From Xestospongia bergquistia (Eukaryota; Porifera; Demospongiae; Haplosclerida; Petrosiidae), in assembly GCA_963965975.1 (NCBI GenBank), contig OZ014423.1, forward strand, positions 2,170,001-2,234,000: DNA of 64,000 nt, in the 5' to 3' direction. The notes under the pieces were generated by a model. It did not search any database and was not told the DNA's origin. It worked only from the letters and a program-made list of their open reading frames with translations. How positions within the stretch are numbered: the stretch's first letter is position 1; every line of letters starts with the position of its first letter. This document shows positions 40,001 to 51,818 of this stretch, piece after piece. Both the position numbers and the translations under genes were made by a program.

Positions 40001-42173
40001 AAAATGATCACTCAAACGAATGAAGACGCCTTTCTCTGTGAGTTTAGCTATTTCACCCTCCACAATAACACCAGGTTTGACATCAGATATTTTCATGAAT
40101 GGTTTCTCCAACACAGAGTCTTGCAGACTGACAATAACAAACCCATCAATCAAGTTGAACTGGACAATACGACAAGAATGATGGCTTCCAACACTATGTC
40201 TCTTCTGTACCTTTTCAATCTTTTCATCATAAATGAATTTCATAGGGGCATACCCAAATGCACCATTACCTAGCTCTAATATGACACCATTACGAGAATC
40301 GACGTGAACAATTCTCACATCATGAAATATATCACCAATTTCCATTCCTTTAAACTGGTGTCCTATACCAGTCACTATCTCTCTTTGAAGTGTAAGACCA
40401 GCCTTCTTATTCAACACATCGACCCATAATATTCTTGCTTTGAGTTTCTTATTCACTGGAAACTTATCTGTGGAAAATTCCTTGTTTGATAAATGACGAA
40501 AGTGTACAGTACCCTCAAATCCTCCAAGATAATTAACTACTAATGCAGTGGGTGTGACTTGTTTGACGGTAGCATTAACAAGTAAACCAGGTAGTAGAGA
40601 TGAGAGAGGTAAGAAAGATTCAGATGAGAGAAGACTACTATACACAATGGTAGGATTGATAGATATTGGTACTGATCTAGCATCAACACCAGACAATGTA
40701 CAGCAACTCATTACTTGTCCGATATGAAGCCGTTTACCCTCACAATGGAGTTTAGTGAATTCAGATGCATTCTTCTTGAGGAGGAAACCATTTCTTTTAG
40801 ATATACCAAAGTCAATAATATAGCCGTGATCTTCAATACTCTGAACACAACCAGACAGTACCTACACAATTACAAGTATAATTGTTATGATGTAGATGAT
40901 ATTTTGTAGAATCCAGTTACTCACTAGGTTAGGGTATCTGGTGATTTTAGTAATCTTTTATAATATCAGAGAATTCATTGTAGTAAGTACTTAAAGGCTG
41001 GCACTCTAATACACTATAATAAACTGTATTTTATTCATGAAGGTTCATGTGTAATCATTGAGTGTTGGTCAAGATTTGCAAAAAGCTCAACACAAAATAT
41101 CACCTACATGCTTTCTCACATTAAGTGAGTGGGTGGATAAGCGTAACATGTACATGTTACTGTACATACTTGACATTTGAAATACATTAGATCGCATACC
41201 ATATTTGGTCGTAGGTTCTTTGCTACAATATGACTATTAACAAGACGTGGGTTAATTGTTAACTGGGCATGTCTTCTCTTGGTATCCATATTTAACACAA
41301 AACAAGGAAGGATTTGACCAACATGAAAAAGTCGAGATAGCTCAGTAAGAGGTTTGTCTTCATCTCTTTGCTCATCCTGATCGACTTGTTGCTGAGCTAA
41401 GTTTGCCAAGGGGTCTGAAATATCACCAATATTAACAGACCCTGTCATATTAAATGGCAGTGACATCACTAATCTATAAGACTGGATCTCACGAACAGCA
41501 GCTAACACTAACAATCCTTCAACAAGATGCTAGAAATAAAAGACACACAAATATTACTACAAATGCATCATTACTAGGTTTATACAACAGTGCCCCTTTA
41601 CCAATGACATATATGTACTATTATTCAAAATCATTACTATACAAATCAATGTACCTTTGAACTAAGGTAGTCCAATACTTTCATTGTCTTATATGATGAT
41701 TCTATGTCTTCATTGGTCTGTCTCTTTCCTTTCTTAGTTGAAGTATTTACAATGTCTTCCTCCTCCTCCTCATCTTCAACTGAAGACTAGGAGAGAGAAT
41801 GATATTATATGTCACTCTATCACTTAGTCTATTCTATTTTATTTGAAGGTCAATGTACCTTTCCAAAAAGGATATCCTGCTGGGCTTGATGACGTAGTCT
41901 CCGTCTTTCAAGAGGTGTGACTACTTCTTCTCCTCCTCGAGGAAAATCTTCTTCTACACGTATTGTAGTAGCTACTGAACTCCTAAAATAGAATATTATT
42001 AACTTATTTGAAGTGAAAGATTACATTTATCAAAATCCTTACTTCTCCCAGAGCTCAGATAGAGCTGTTTCTTTGTCTTCTTGAGCATTTACTTCAATCT
42101 TTTGTTCATCTTTCTTCCTTTTCTTATCCCCTTTAGAATGAGGATCATTTTGCAGAGGTCTTTTCTTTCCCAT
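34008..42173 (-). CDS. PDCD11: PDCD11/RRP5, S1-repeat and HAT-repeat rRNA processing factor
   Basis: Twenty-eight exons, phases closing to 1908 aa (human about 1871): 42173-42043, 41982-41859, 41786-41655, 41529-41200, 40861-39209, 39159-38995, 38950-38794, 38750-38689, 38643-38380, 38315-38202, 38143-38070, 38010-37897, 37752-37659, 37615-37536, 37130-37080, 37034-36938, 36839-36629, 36581-36404, 36321-36007, 35957-35796, 35752-35455, 35349-35278, 35223-35141, 35094-34993, 34940-34772, 34701-34548, 34491-34326, 34182-34008. RRP5 is a nucleolar scaffold needed for early pre-rRNA cleavages leading to both 18S and 5.8S/25-28S rRNA. A basic N-terminus (MGKKRP, then FPRGGEE) leads into many S1 RNA-binding repeats (about 110-1500; for example [28 protein letters not shown]). 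A lysine/acidic linker follows (about 1500-1630), then HAT/Suf repeats ([37 protein letters not shown]..., [21 protein letters not shown]..., [12 protein letters not shown]). Most introns are only 45-60 bp. Confidence 0.96.
36322..36372. repeat. (GT)n-(GA)n tract in a PDCD11 intron
   Basis: Alternating GT then GA dinucleotides immediately at the acceptor of a short PDCD11 intron. On the coding strand it forms the polypyrimidine-like (TC)/(AC) tract before the AG at 36323-36322. Confidence 0.85.
37140..37303. repeat. tandem ACATGTATAATACATG-type palindromic repeat
   Basis: Repeated copies of ATACATGTAT and its variants TACATGCACAA and TACATGTATTA, about seven units. It is self-complementary over the whole block and lies in the PDCD11 intron 37131-37535. 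Confidence 0.9.
37411..37467 (+). repeat. dispersed repeat, copy 1
   Basis: The segment ACTACACCAGCAGTTATCTG onwards to CAATTCCTTTTAA is about 80% identical to 52143-52204, including CAGCAGTTATCTGGT, TTTATA, CAT, GTACAA and TCC landmarks. No coding capacity. It is probably a fragment of an interspersed element. Confidence 0.6.
37793..37858. repeat. inverted repeat in a PDCD11 intron
   Basis: TGTAATCAATGTA (37793-37805) and TACATTGATTACA (37846-37858) are exact reverse complements. They enclose TACATATACATGTACTACATG-type palindromes. The intron RNA could form a long hairpin. Confidence 0.85.
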
Positions 42174-42275
42174 GTTGTCACTAGAACCACGTGTAGATAA
42201 TTATAGGCGTGGCACAGATCAAAGGTAAGTTATGAATATTCCTAACACTTCAGTATATTTTCGTTTCTTGACTCA
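42174..42275. promoter_or_regulatory. divergent promoter of PDCD11 and the orphan AKAP-like gene
   Basis: 102 bp separate the two divergent start codons. A CACGTG E-box at 42188-42193 lies 15 bases upstream of the PDCD11 ATG. GGCGTGGC at about 42207-42214 resembles a GC/GT box. Bidirectional function is inferred from the geometry. Confidence 0.65.
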
Positions 42276-42710
42276 ATGGCACGTTCTCTTCTTGATAAAG
42301 AGAAGCTCTGTCCAGTCATAGGTACTTATGAACCTAATGCATTTCTGCTATCGTTGAGAGAAGACGATGACTTGAGCTCTGTTCATAGTTATGGGATCCA
42401 CTGTGTGCCACATATTGGTAAGGAAGATAAAGACAGAAAGATATGTTCAAAAAATGGATGGAAGAAATATACAAATAAATATAATGAATGAACATATGGA
42501 AAACATAATAGACAAATGATGCAGACTATTTATGTATCATTTATAAAATTTGGCCAATTTCCTTATTTTTAACACTAAATGACTTGGTTTGTGTACTTCA
42601 TTTATGATGACTCCATTATTGTCAACTAAAGGCATATTTGTACACTTTGCCTGCTATTTAGTGTTATAGTTCAATTTTTTGCTTAGAAATCAAGAAGAGG
42701 TAAAGATATC

Positions 42711-42750
<40 letters not shown>

Positions 42751-45738
42751 TAATGACAATAATAATAACGATAATAATAATAATAATAGTAATAAGTTTC
42801 ATTGAAAGTTTGTTTGGATAAGAATAACTACAACTAATAAAATTAGTAACATTGTCAGAAGCTAATCTAGCCAGACCCTGACTTTCTAAAAACATTTGAG
42901 TACACTGATGTAAATGTTGTATTCAGTTGACTGAAGAACCAAGTCTTACCAGAAAAGACTACAAATTATCTTAGTGTAAAAACAAATTCACTAAGCATTC
43001 ATTAAGTAGGCAATGATATAGGAGGATAAATGGAGTAAGAGAATACTTCATAAACCATATTCCTGGAAATATTTACAGTAGGATTAGCATAGTGTGCTAA
43101 CATGGCAACACAATAGAATAGTATCAGTTACAACATGTATGATTTTGTCAGTACATGTTATCTGTGATGATATCACGTACGATACCTATACTACAACAGC
43201 TCAGTATTAACAAGTGTCATAGTCATATATTCAGATGGATGGTCTCATTCAAAATCTGAGTCATTTTGTTATTATGACCATTTTGTGCTTTGTATGATAT
43301 TTTAAGGACAACATTCCTTTTTATTGTTGGTCACAACATTTATTCCTTTGAGAGATACAGCTTCTGTTGAACTTCTTTCTACTTAACACTCCATGTTATG
43401 ATGTCTAATTGTCTAGGTGTTTATGGATCAAACTATTCATTGGCTTTACCAATGGTGTTGCTCTCTCTACCTCCATCTTTGTGGTAAGTTTGTGTGTCCA
43501 ATTATGCTACTCTTCTCTCTCTCTCTCTCTCTCATACACGCACACAGCTTTCTCAGACAGCTTCCACCTGATATTCTCAATGCACTAGACATCAAATTGG
43601 ATGAGCTCTACACTGATGTTCTGATCAAAACGGCTAGTGAACTAGTTCAAAGAGTTCTTAAATCAGCTATTACACGAATACAATCTCCTCCACTTACCAA
43701 ACCAAGAGAGAGAAGACATGGAACACTTGACAGAAGCTATGTTAATCATCTGATAGTGAGAGAACACTTTCAAAATACTGAAGAGTATCGTACAAAATCA
43801 GAGTCTGTATCTAGTGATGATTTTGAAGAGGAAGATAACAGGTGCATAGAAACCACAGTTATAGAAATGGAAGCTGTCCCTATGGACTATGAAGATTTAC
43901 TACGTTATACTGCTAAGAAGTTAGTTCGAAAAGTGATTCACTTAGCTTGTCAAAGATGGGAGTCTTTTGATAGACGTTCATCAATTGAACTAGACTATCT
44001 TGTAGCCCGTACAAAACGAATGAAGATTGACTCACCTTCACCATCTCCTTCTCCTTCAGTTCCCACACCACCTCCATCCCCAAATCAAAACCATACTAAG
44101 CAGGATCTTAACGAGGACAATAATTTAGGGGCTTGGTCACAGGCAGGAGACAGTGGTATTCAATTAATACCCAGTGATCTATTGTCATCGAATCCATCAG
44201 GGCTGTTTTCACCTGGTAGTAGTTCAGAAGATGATTTGTTAATGTCACAAAAATTAGGCAAGAAAAGACAGCGTAGTGGTTCTCATGATGCTACCTCTTT
44301 GAAGGATCTTGAATTATTTCATGATAAATATCGTCAACATTCTTGTCCAGAACCTATTATTAGTTTAAAGAACCAACACGAGTCTAATTCAACAGAGTCT
44401 TCTCCTTTGTTAACAGTTAGTGGGTCCTTAACTTCCTTTTGTCGTGAGAGAAGATCAATGACAGACTTGATAATAAATATGAGGAAAATGTCCATTATGG
44501 AAGTTGAAGATGAAGAAGATGAAGATGAAGAAGGAGACTATTTAGTATTAGAAGCTGTCACTAAGCCACTCCATACTAATGAAGACATCATTGAAAACAA
44601 ACAAGTCAAATTTTCTTCACGCAAGATGCCATCATTTCAAACAATTTCTAGTCCTATTCTAGAAGATACTGAGACTGATGCCTGTATTGAAGGACCAATA
44701 CCCATTCCACTTACACATCCTGATTTTCATGTCATTCCAAAACTGGACTATTATGTTATAATTCATAGCTATCCTCCACCTGGTCTATGTCAGAAGTTCT
44801 TATGTCACAATACGAATGAAATAAATCTGTTATTTCACTGTTGGTTGTATAAAGATATACCTGTAGACCCCACCCTCTCTGTATCGGAACAAGTCTGTAT
44901 GGGCCTGTTTGAACCTGAAGGAGTATTCCCAATTCACTTAGACTTACAAGATGGAGGTGTACCTTTTTATTACTTAGAATCTAGGTGAGATTATTACAAT
45001 AGGAAAGACAGTATTGGGTAGCCAGACTAAGCTATATTATGACTACAAACATATATATATATATTGTCTGAGTATTGCATGAATAGTCACTAGGATTGTG
45101 TAATGGAAACAAGTATAATACAATAGAGGCAAAGCTCAATGCTATAAAATGCTTATACACATATTATATACAGAATACAAGTAGAATCTAGCCTGTATCT
45201 AGTGTGTTCCAGGATCAGCTTTCTCTCTTAACAGACCTCATAAATGCTATTGGTATTTTAGCCTAGAGTTAATCCCTTTAATTTGTTAATATATCTTATT
45301 CAGTGTTTACAGACTCATATATTGCATTGATGTACAATGTTTGCTTAAATTATAATAACATAATACTAACTTATCATATTGTCAACATTGGGAGTTTGTT
45401 TTATTACAAGTTTGTGATAAATTGAATTAACTGCCCCTCCTCCTTCCTTTAGAACTGTTTGTATTCATAATTGTTGTTTTTCTCCTGAGAATGCTCAGCT
45501 TCAGCTTCAAGAGGGAGTCACATGGAGTCACTCCTTCTTTTCTGCTGCAAGTTATGGTGATTGTAAAGTACTGGCATTTCATGTTGTACCTGTCTCTAAA
45601 GAAGTAGAACAAACTATTAGTTATCAATTGAGTCAATGTGGTAGTACATTAAGAGAATTGTTGAATAGTCTTAGTATTTTGTGTCCAAATTTGAGTCAGA
45701 AATTATATTATTTATTATGGCCTCTTGTCAACAATTAG
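42276..45738 (+). CDS. unrecognised 643-aa protein with two AKAP-like helices
   Basis: Four exons: 42276-42417, 43417-43483, 43548-44984, 45453-45738 (643 aa; phases close). I do not recognise the family. Residues 92-115 (around TASELVQRVLKSAITRIQ) and 186-207 (around LRYTAKKLVRKVIHLACQRW) are amphipathic helices. Both fit A-x2-L-V-x2-V-[LI]-x2-A, the hydrophobic spacing of PKA-RII-binding helices in A-kinase anchoring proteins. The middle is low-complexity: serine/proline (PSPSPSPSVPTPPPSP) and acidic (EVEDEEDEDEEGDY) stretches with basic phosphosite-like patches (RRSM, RRSSIEL). The last 200 residues (from DFHVIPKLDYYVIIHSYPPPG to the stop) look like a folded beta-rich domain with conserved-looking aromatic and Cys residues. 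No signal peptide or membrane segment. It shares a promoter region with PDCD11. Confidence 0.8.
42710..42788. repeat. (ATA/TAA)n microsatellite
   Basis: About 26 ATA/TAA triplets with a TAATGACAATAATAATAACG interruption, in the first intron of the orphan gene. Confidence 0.95.
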
Positions 45739-45966
45739 TGTGTTGTTTTGAAATTAAAATTCTTTTTATAATAATTATTTTTCTCCGTATGTCAAAAATC
45801 ATCTTAATTAACTTTAAATTAATTATTAAGGGGTGTGGTAATTCTTCCCAAAAACAAGAAGACAAACCGCCTTTGTACAGAATATAAGTCCAAACTGGAG
45901 TTTAACGCCATTAAACCGTCTGTTGACCTCTCTCAAGAACAAGAGAGAGGAGAAGAGGAATGGAAG

Positions 45967-48900
45967 ATGCCGAGCTTCGTAGACAAAAGTCTACCAAAAG
46001 AGACTCTAGAATGTATGGACCAATTAAGACGAAACGAAGAACTCTGTGACGTTGAGTTAGTCGTGGATAATCAATGTTTTAGAGCACATAGAGTGGTTCT
46101 AGCTGCCTCGAGTATGTACTTTAGAGCCATGTTCTGTCGCCAAATGGCCGAGAGTGGACAGAGAAGGATAGTTATTCAAGGTGTTGAAGCTGATGCCCTA
46201 GCTGCTCTCATCAAATTCGCTTATACTTGTGTATTGGAAATAAACGAAGAGAATGCTCAAAGTCTTTTAGCAGCTTCAAATTTTCTTCAAATGTTACATG
46301 CTCGAGGAGCTTGCTGCCATTTTCTCAAAGATCGTCTAGATATCGTTAACTGTCTTGATGTAGCTGACTTTGCCGAGTTCCAATCATGTGAAGACCTTTT
46401 GGAAGCTGCTCTGACTTACAGTAGACGCCATTTCACTGAGGTTTCACAAAGCGAGCGTTTTATACAAATATCTTATGCTCGTATCAAGCACTTTCTCTCA
46501 AGCAACGACCTCCATTTAACTGACGGTGAAGAACCTGTTTTCAATGCTTTAGTACGCTGGGTAAAATATAATCCTTCTGAACGAACCAATCACTTTTATG
46601 AACTATTAGATCATGTTAAATTACCTCTGCTGGGTCAAGAGTTTTTTGCTGTCGAAGTGGCAGCTAATGCTTTGGTTAGTAGCAATGAACAATGTATGAA
46701 ATTAATACGAGAAGCTGCCCGAGCTCTTTATAATGACTCCTGTCCCAATAACTTGTCCCACTTGAGTCGTCTACCTACTCAAATCCCAATGAAATGGTGG
46801 CCGAGGGAGACACTACGAGCAGGAGAAGTAATTCATATATTAGGTAAACTATTGATATGTCAATGAGTTATGCATTAGATTGTAGACATGATAAAAGCCT
46901 CATACACTTACTTTGTATATATAACTAGACATTGTATAGTAGTCTGATCTGTTGATCTGAGACTAGAGTTAAAGTATACTATTATGTATCAGACTGTGGT
47001 AGTAGTAGAAGTGTGGGATGATTGTATTACAGTAACTTATTTCCAGTGTGAATACAAACTCTCTAAATAGTCTCATTTTTTGTCTTGTGCGGTAGAGTAA
47101 GCATTGACAGTTCTAGATTACCATGTGATTATTGTGATAAGTGTAATGAGAGTTGTACCTTGTAATATTAGAACATTGTTCTCTTCATTTTGTGTCCCTT
47201 TTGACTATATCTCCAAAGTATATAAGTACTGATGATGGAGTCCTTCAATTTGTTCCATTTCTTAGTAAAGTCTAAAGTCCACTATTAGATCATCAATGTT
47301 TACTACTATATATATTATATTATATTATTATATTCATTGTTGGTATATTGTGATAGTATTTGTGTTGACTAGCCTAGATATTAGGTATATATGTAATTTG
47401 TATTATTGTCTGGTACACGTTGTTGGGAACTTTGTGTAGTATGAGTTAAGCAAAATATTATTGTAATTACATACCACACATGGGTCATTGCTCTTACTGT
47501 GTTCAATGATTGACTCTCTCTCTTTCTCTCTCTCTAAACTAGGTGGTGTATCAGAGCATGAGACACTAGGTAATGTTGAATGTTATGATCCTGAGACCAA
47601 CCGTTGGGTAGTAGACCTTATACCACAAATGAATTATAGGAGAAGTGGAGTAGGTGAGAATAAATTAGGAAACAATGTGGGAATGTGGGATGTTGACTAC
47701 TAACTATTCCTGTGATTATTAACTTGTGTACTAGGTGTGGCTGTTCTGCAAGGTCTACTGTTTGCCATAGGAGGTTATCTAGAGGGTAAAACGAGCACTG
47801 ATGCTGTAGAATGTTATAATCCTCGTACTATGAGGTAAGCTCATCATATCATATGACACCACCATGACATCATATTGTGTCATCACATCATTCATGTGAC
47901 ACGGACATTAGTCACATGATTATCACATAATTATGTACTCTCTTCTCGTATCATTAGATGGACTCAGGTATCAAGTATGCTAACAGCTCGTATGAATTTA
48001 GGTGTAGGTGCTATTAAAGACATGAGAGATGCTGTAACAGGAGCTACATTTAGTGCTATATACGCTATTGGAGGTTACAGTGGCAAATCTATTCTAGGTA
48101 CTGCTGAAAAATATGATATGCAAACAGATACTTGGACGGATATAGCACCAATGAAAACCCCAAGACGTAATGTTGGTAAGAACAAATTGACACAAGCCCA
48201 TATCAAAGGAGAAAGTATACATTATAAACTTATAGTTTAATAATTATGTGTATATTAACAACATGTTAACAACTTAAAATATCATAGCTGTAGTCTGCCT
48301 TATAGAAAACATAATTTAGTGATATCTCTACATTGAGAATGTCAACTAATACACTAAACTATTAGGATACAATAAGTAGTCTGCTCTCTGAATATAGACG
48401 AAGAAATATCGTTAATTGCTTTGTGTTGTAGGTGTGGCTGTTATTGATAATCTTCTCTATGCTGTGGGTGGTAGTAATCGTGATGATGGTACTCGCTCAA
48501 ACTTGAACTCGATGGAACGTTACAATCCTGATCGAGATGAGTGGGAGGAGATGCCTCCAATGCATCGTAGTCGTGGTGCAGCTAGTGTCACTGCATTGGG
48601 TGGATGTCTATATGCTGTTGGTGGATATGACTCGGGTAAGTAGAATCAGATGTAATCTGTGTGGTGTTAATAGAAACTGACATCAGTAGTGATTTAGTAT
48701 CACACAAGAGTTGGTTGTTTTATTGAGTTGGTGCATCATCAACGAGTTAACTGTTTGTTGTGTGGAATCAATAGTACACACACTTCTTAGTATAATCCTT
48801 TCTCTCTTTTTTCAGGTCAGTGGTTATGTGAGGTAGAACGATTTGATCCACGTACCAATCAATGGTCTATGATAGCTCCAATGCATCACAGTAGAACTGG

Positions 48901-49171
48901 AGTAGCTGTGACTGCCCTCAAAGGTATAGTGAAATACACCTACGTACGTAAGTATGTCGTGTCTCTCTCATTAGGCGAAGTCTATGCTATTGGTGGTTAC
49001 AATGGAGTTAAAACAGTAGATGTAGTTGAGAAATTTGATCCCGAGGAAGGTACCTGGAAAGAAGTAGCTCCTCTTACATATGGTCGAAGTGTACCTGGCA
49101 TTGCTGTGGCATATTTATGGCCTGTACTATCAACTATGAGAAAATTTTGGGAGAATGAATCACAATTATGA
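45967..49171 (+). CDS. kelch-like protein (BTB-BACK-kelch), CUL3 adaptor
   Basis: Seven exons: 45967-46843, 47543-47653, 47735-47834, 47958-48175, 48432-48635, 48816-48923, 48975-49171 (604 aa). KLHL proteins recruit substrates to CUL3-RBX1 ubiquitin ligases. BTB domain (about 10-125: ELCDVELVVDNQCFRAHRVVLAASSMYFRAMF), BACK (about 130-240, NHFYELLDHVKLPLLGQEF), then six kelch blades (about 290-590), each with the GG doublet and Y...W pair (AIGGY, AVGGS, AVGGY). The frame is open upstream of the chosen ATG, but MPSFVDKSLPKETLE is the first Met and fits KLHL N-termini. Closest in style to KLHL17/18/20; I cannot assign an ortholog. The 51-bp intron 48924-48974 has no stop in frame. Poly(A) signal AATAAA at 49379-49384. 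Confidence 0.93.
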
Positions 49172-49378
49172 TCTCTGACCCCTTCTTTTGTCTTGTGGTT
49201 GTTGTATTATAGATTTATTTAGATTTAAATTATTGATAGGTTTACAGACTAAGACTCATTCAGTCATTCCCATACTTGCATTCTTAATTCTTAATTTCTT
49301 ATATATCTAAGCACACACAGTTATATGTGCTTGTGCCTATTCTTAAAACTTCCTCTCTCTGTTTTGTTTGAAGTTATT

Positions 49379-49384
49379 AATAAA
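49379..49384 (+). terminator. candidate poly(A) signal of the kelch-like gene
   Basis: AATAAA about 207 bases after the stop codon, just before the convergent MAK16 stop at 49457. Confidence 0.5.
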
Positions 49385-49456
49385 AATCTATGACCCCGCT
49401 TCAACATACCTGTCCCATTTTGAACAATATTAATTCATAAAGTATTATTAATTATG

Positions 49457-51559
49457 TTATAAAGTGGCTCTTAATTTTGGTTGAGGTTCTAATTCTGTTT
49501 CATATTCAATTTCTACACGAGGTCGTTTCTTCTTTAGTGTTGATCCACTCACTGGATCCTTGCCTTTATCTTTAGACTCCACCTCTTCTTCTAACTCTTC
49601 TTCACTTGAGGAATACTCAAAATCCTATACAACAAAAAAAAGGAAACTAGATACTTGAACTAAATGTCAAATATATCATTATGGGATATATATTTTGTTC
49701 ATAAGTCAACTAAGAGCAATTAGTCTAGACTAAACATGTAAAGATAATTATTGTTGGTATAATTCAGTTTATATTATGACAGAAATGTTTATGAGTTCAA
49801 AGTCTATGAATTTAAGAGAGGCTTGTTTACCATATGTGATTAATATAGTGAGTATGTCTAATTAACTTACTTCAATGTCTGATATATCACTCTCATCAAC
49901 TTCATCATCAGCTACAAATTCAGGGGCTTCCTCCTGAAATGACAACTAATTGCGTTTGGTTTTCATAGATAAAAATAACCTCTTCTGATTCTATTTCTTC
50001 TTCTTCCAATGCTTTCTCAAATTCTTTATGATCGATATTATAAATGTCACCATACTAACAACAGATGATGAGATTACAAAATTGAAACTGCCTGACTATC
50101 ACATGACTAACTTACAGTTCCTTTCTTTAGACGTTCTAGAAGTTCTCGTTCAATAGATGTCTCTATTTTGGCAGCTATCAAAGCTTTAGCCTACACATTA
50201 ATATTACAATACTAATGAAATCATTATAACAATGATACCTCTCTACGTTTTTCTCTTTTCTCCACTTTTCTATTTAGAGGGATTATTTCTCTCCTGTAAA
50301 GTTAAAATAAAATTAAAAATATTGATTATTGGGATGGACTCACTGAGTTTTAAGTTTTAATTTTCTTTTCCTGATCAAATACTAAACAAAGAAATGACAA
50401 TGGCGTAACATGTACTAGAACTTACCTGTGTAATCTTTGTAAATCTTTGTTTACAGCGATGTCTCAAATATTTGGGCCAATAGATCAAGTTTCTATCTAT
50501 CTATTAAATAAAATATAATCTTTATTATAATACTCTCTCTCCATCTCTCTCAGAACATGGATTGAATTGTGGAGAGCTATTCTTACTTGTTTCAAAGCAG
50601 TTTCATAATTATGTGAGAGTCTTATCTTTTCCCACATATTAGCTGGTTGATGAGCTCGTTCAATTGTTTTCATCATTAGAAATACTTTACCTACATTACA
50701 AGTAGTAATGACTTTGATGATAGGATCCTTTACTGCAATGTAGTATAGTATAGTGTAGTGTAATGTAGTGTAGTGTAGTGTAGTGTAATGTAGTGTACTG
50801 TAGTGTAGTGTAGTGTAATGTAATGTAGTGTACTGTACTGTACTGTACTGTAATGTAGTGCAGTGTAATGTAATGTAGTGTAATTTAGTGTAGTATAGTG
50901 TAGTGTAGTGTAATGTAATGTAATGCAGTGTAGTGTAGTGTAGTGTAATTTAGTGTAGTATAGTATAGTGTAGTGTAATGTAATGTAATGCAGTGTAGTG
51001 TAGTGTAGTGTAATTTAGTGTAGTATAGTATAGTGTAGTGTAATGTAGTGAAATTTAGTATAATATAGTGTAGTGTAATTTAGTATAGTATGGTGTAGTG
51101 TAATGTAATGTAGTGAAATTTAGATTTAATATCATGTAATGTATTTATTTCATATTACACAGTGGCTATTAGGAAGTCCATATTTCATTGTGTGTAGTAA
51201 TTTTAGTGGGTGGGGATCATATCATAAACACATGAACTTCCTACTAAACATATATATATATCAATTCCCTTTATATTAATATTAAATCATATCTTACCAT
51301 GGAACTCTCTTATTGTGGCATATCTACTGTTAGCTAATGGACAAGTTGATCTATTACATAATCCTGTGAGATTGTATGTATGTCGACAAAAGGTGGTATT
51401 TCTTGTCCTAAAGAAGTACAAAATTGAAGATATAATTACTACATTGTCTTACTTTGTTTTAAAGGAACAAAATCCATTATTAATGATATCCCATATAACC
51501 TAGAGGGCAATGATAATTTTAATGGTTCACTAGCACAAACTCACAGAATCGCTCTGCAT
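49457..51559 (-). CDS. MAK16: MAK16, 60S ribosome assembly factor
   Basis: Eleven exons: 51559-51545, 51499-51453, 51407-51298, 50690-50587, 50500-50426, 50381-50344, 50293-50239, 50190-50116, 50054-49980, 49933-49871, 49624-49457 (274 aa). MAK16 acts in early pre-60S particles in the nucleolus with RPF1 and partners. The N-terminus [19 protein letters not shown] is diagnostic. Then come the four-cysteine zinc/iron-sulphur-like module ([23 protein letters not shown]), [47 protein letters not shown], and [20 protein letters not shown]. The tail is acidic and ends [13 protein letters not shown], as in animal MAK16. The third intron is inflated by a TAGTG repeat. Divergent from ATP5MK, convergent with the kelch-like gene. 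Confidence 0.95.
50737..51120. repeat. (TAGTG)n / (TAATG)n pentanucleotide minisatellite
   Basis: About 75 pentamers TAGTG, TAATG, TACTG, TAGTA and close variants, with a higher-order repeat of about 60-65 bp visible in the second half. It fills most of the MAK16 intron 50691-51297. Confidence 0.95.
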
Positions 51560-51818
51560 TCTGTAGCACGTGTCTTGGGTAGGGCGTGGTTGTGGGTGGA
51601 GCCTATCTATTTGTGGGCGGGTGCAAGTAGTGGCAGTGTGTGTTCAGAATTGAGTAGGAACTTTCCTCATTATTGAATTGGTAAGAAACAAAAACATTAA
51701 CTTTTATGTAAAAAATAGGATATATTCTGTTTCTGTCGGCTAATAAATCTTTGAAACTCATTATGAGCATTAAATAGAAATAGCTTGTACTATGTGTTTG
51801 CACCCTATAGATCACGTG
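51560..51818. promoter_or_regulatory. divergent promoter of MAK16 and ATP5MK
   Basis: 259 bp between divergent start codons. CACGTG at 51567-51572 lies 8 bases upstream of the MAK16 ATG, and another at 51813-51818 abuts the ATP5MK ATG. GGGCGTGGTTGTGGGTGGAG (from about 51581) is a GC/GT-box-rich stretch. A plausible 5' UTR intron of ATP5MK runs from the GTAAGAAAC donor near 51681 to the CCCTATAG acceptor at 51810. Confidence 0.65.

Noticed and set aside
45835-45966. Upstream extension of the kelch-like protein beginning at a GTG codon
   Set aside because: There is no ATG, and the sequence has no resemblance to KLHL N-termini; the first ATG at 45967 is preferred.
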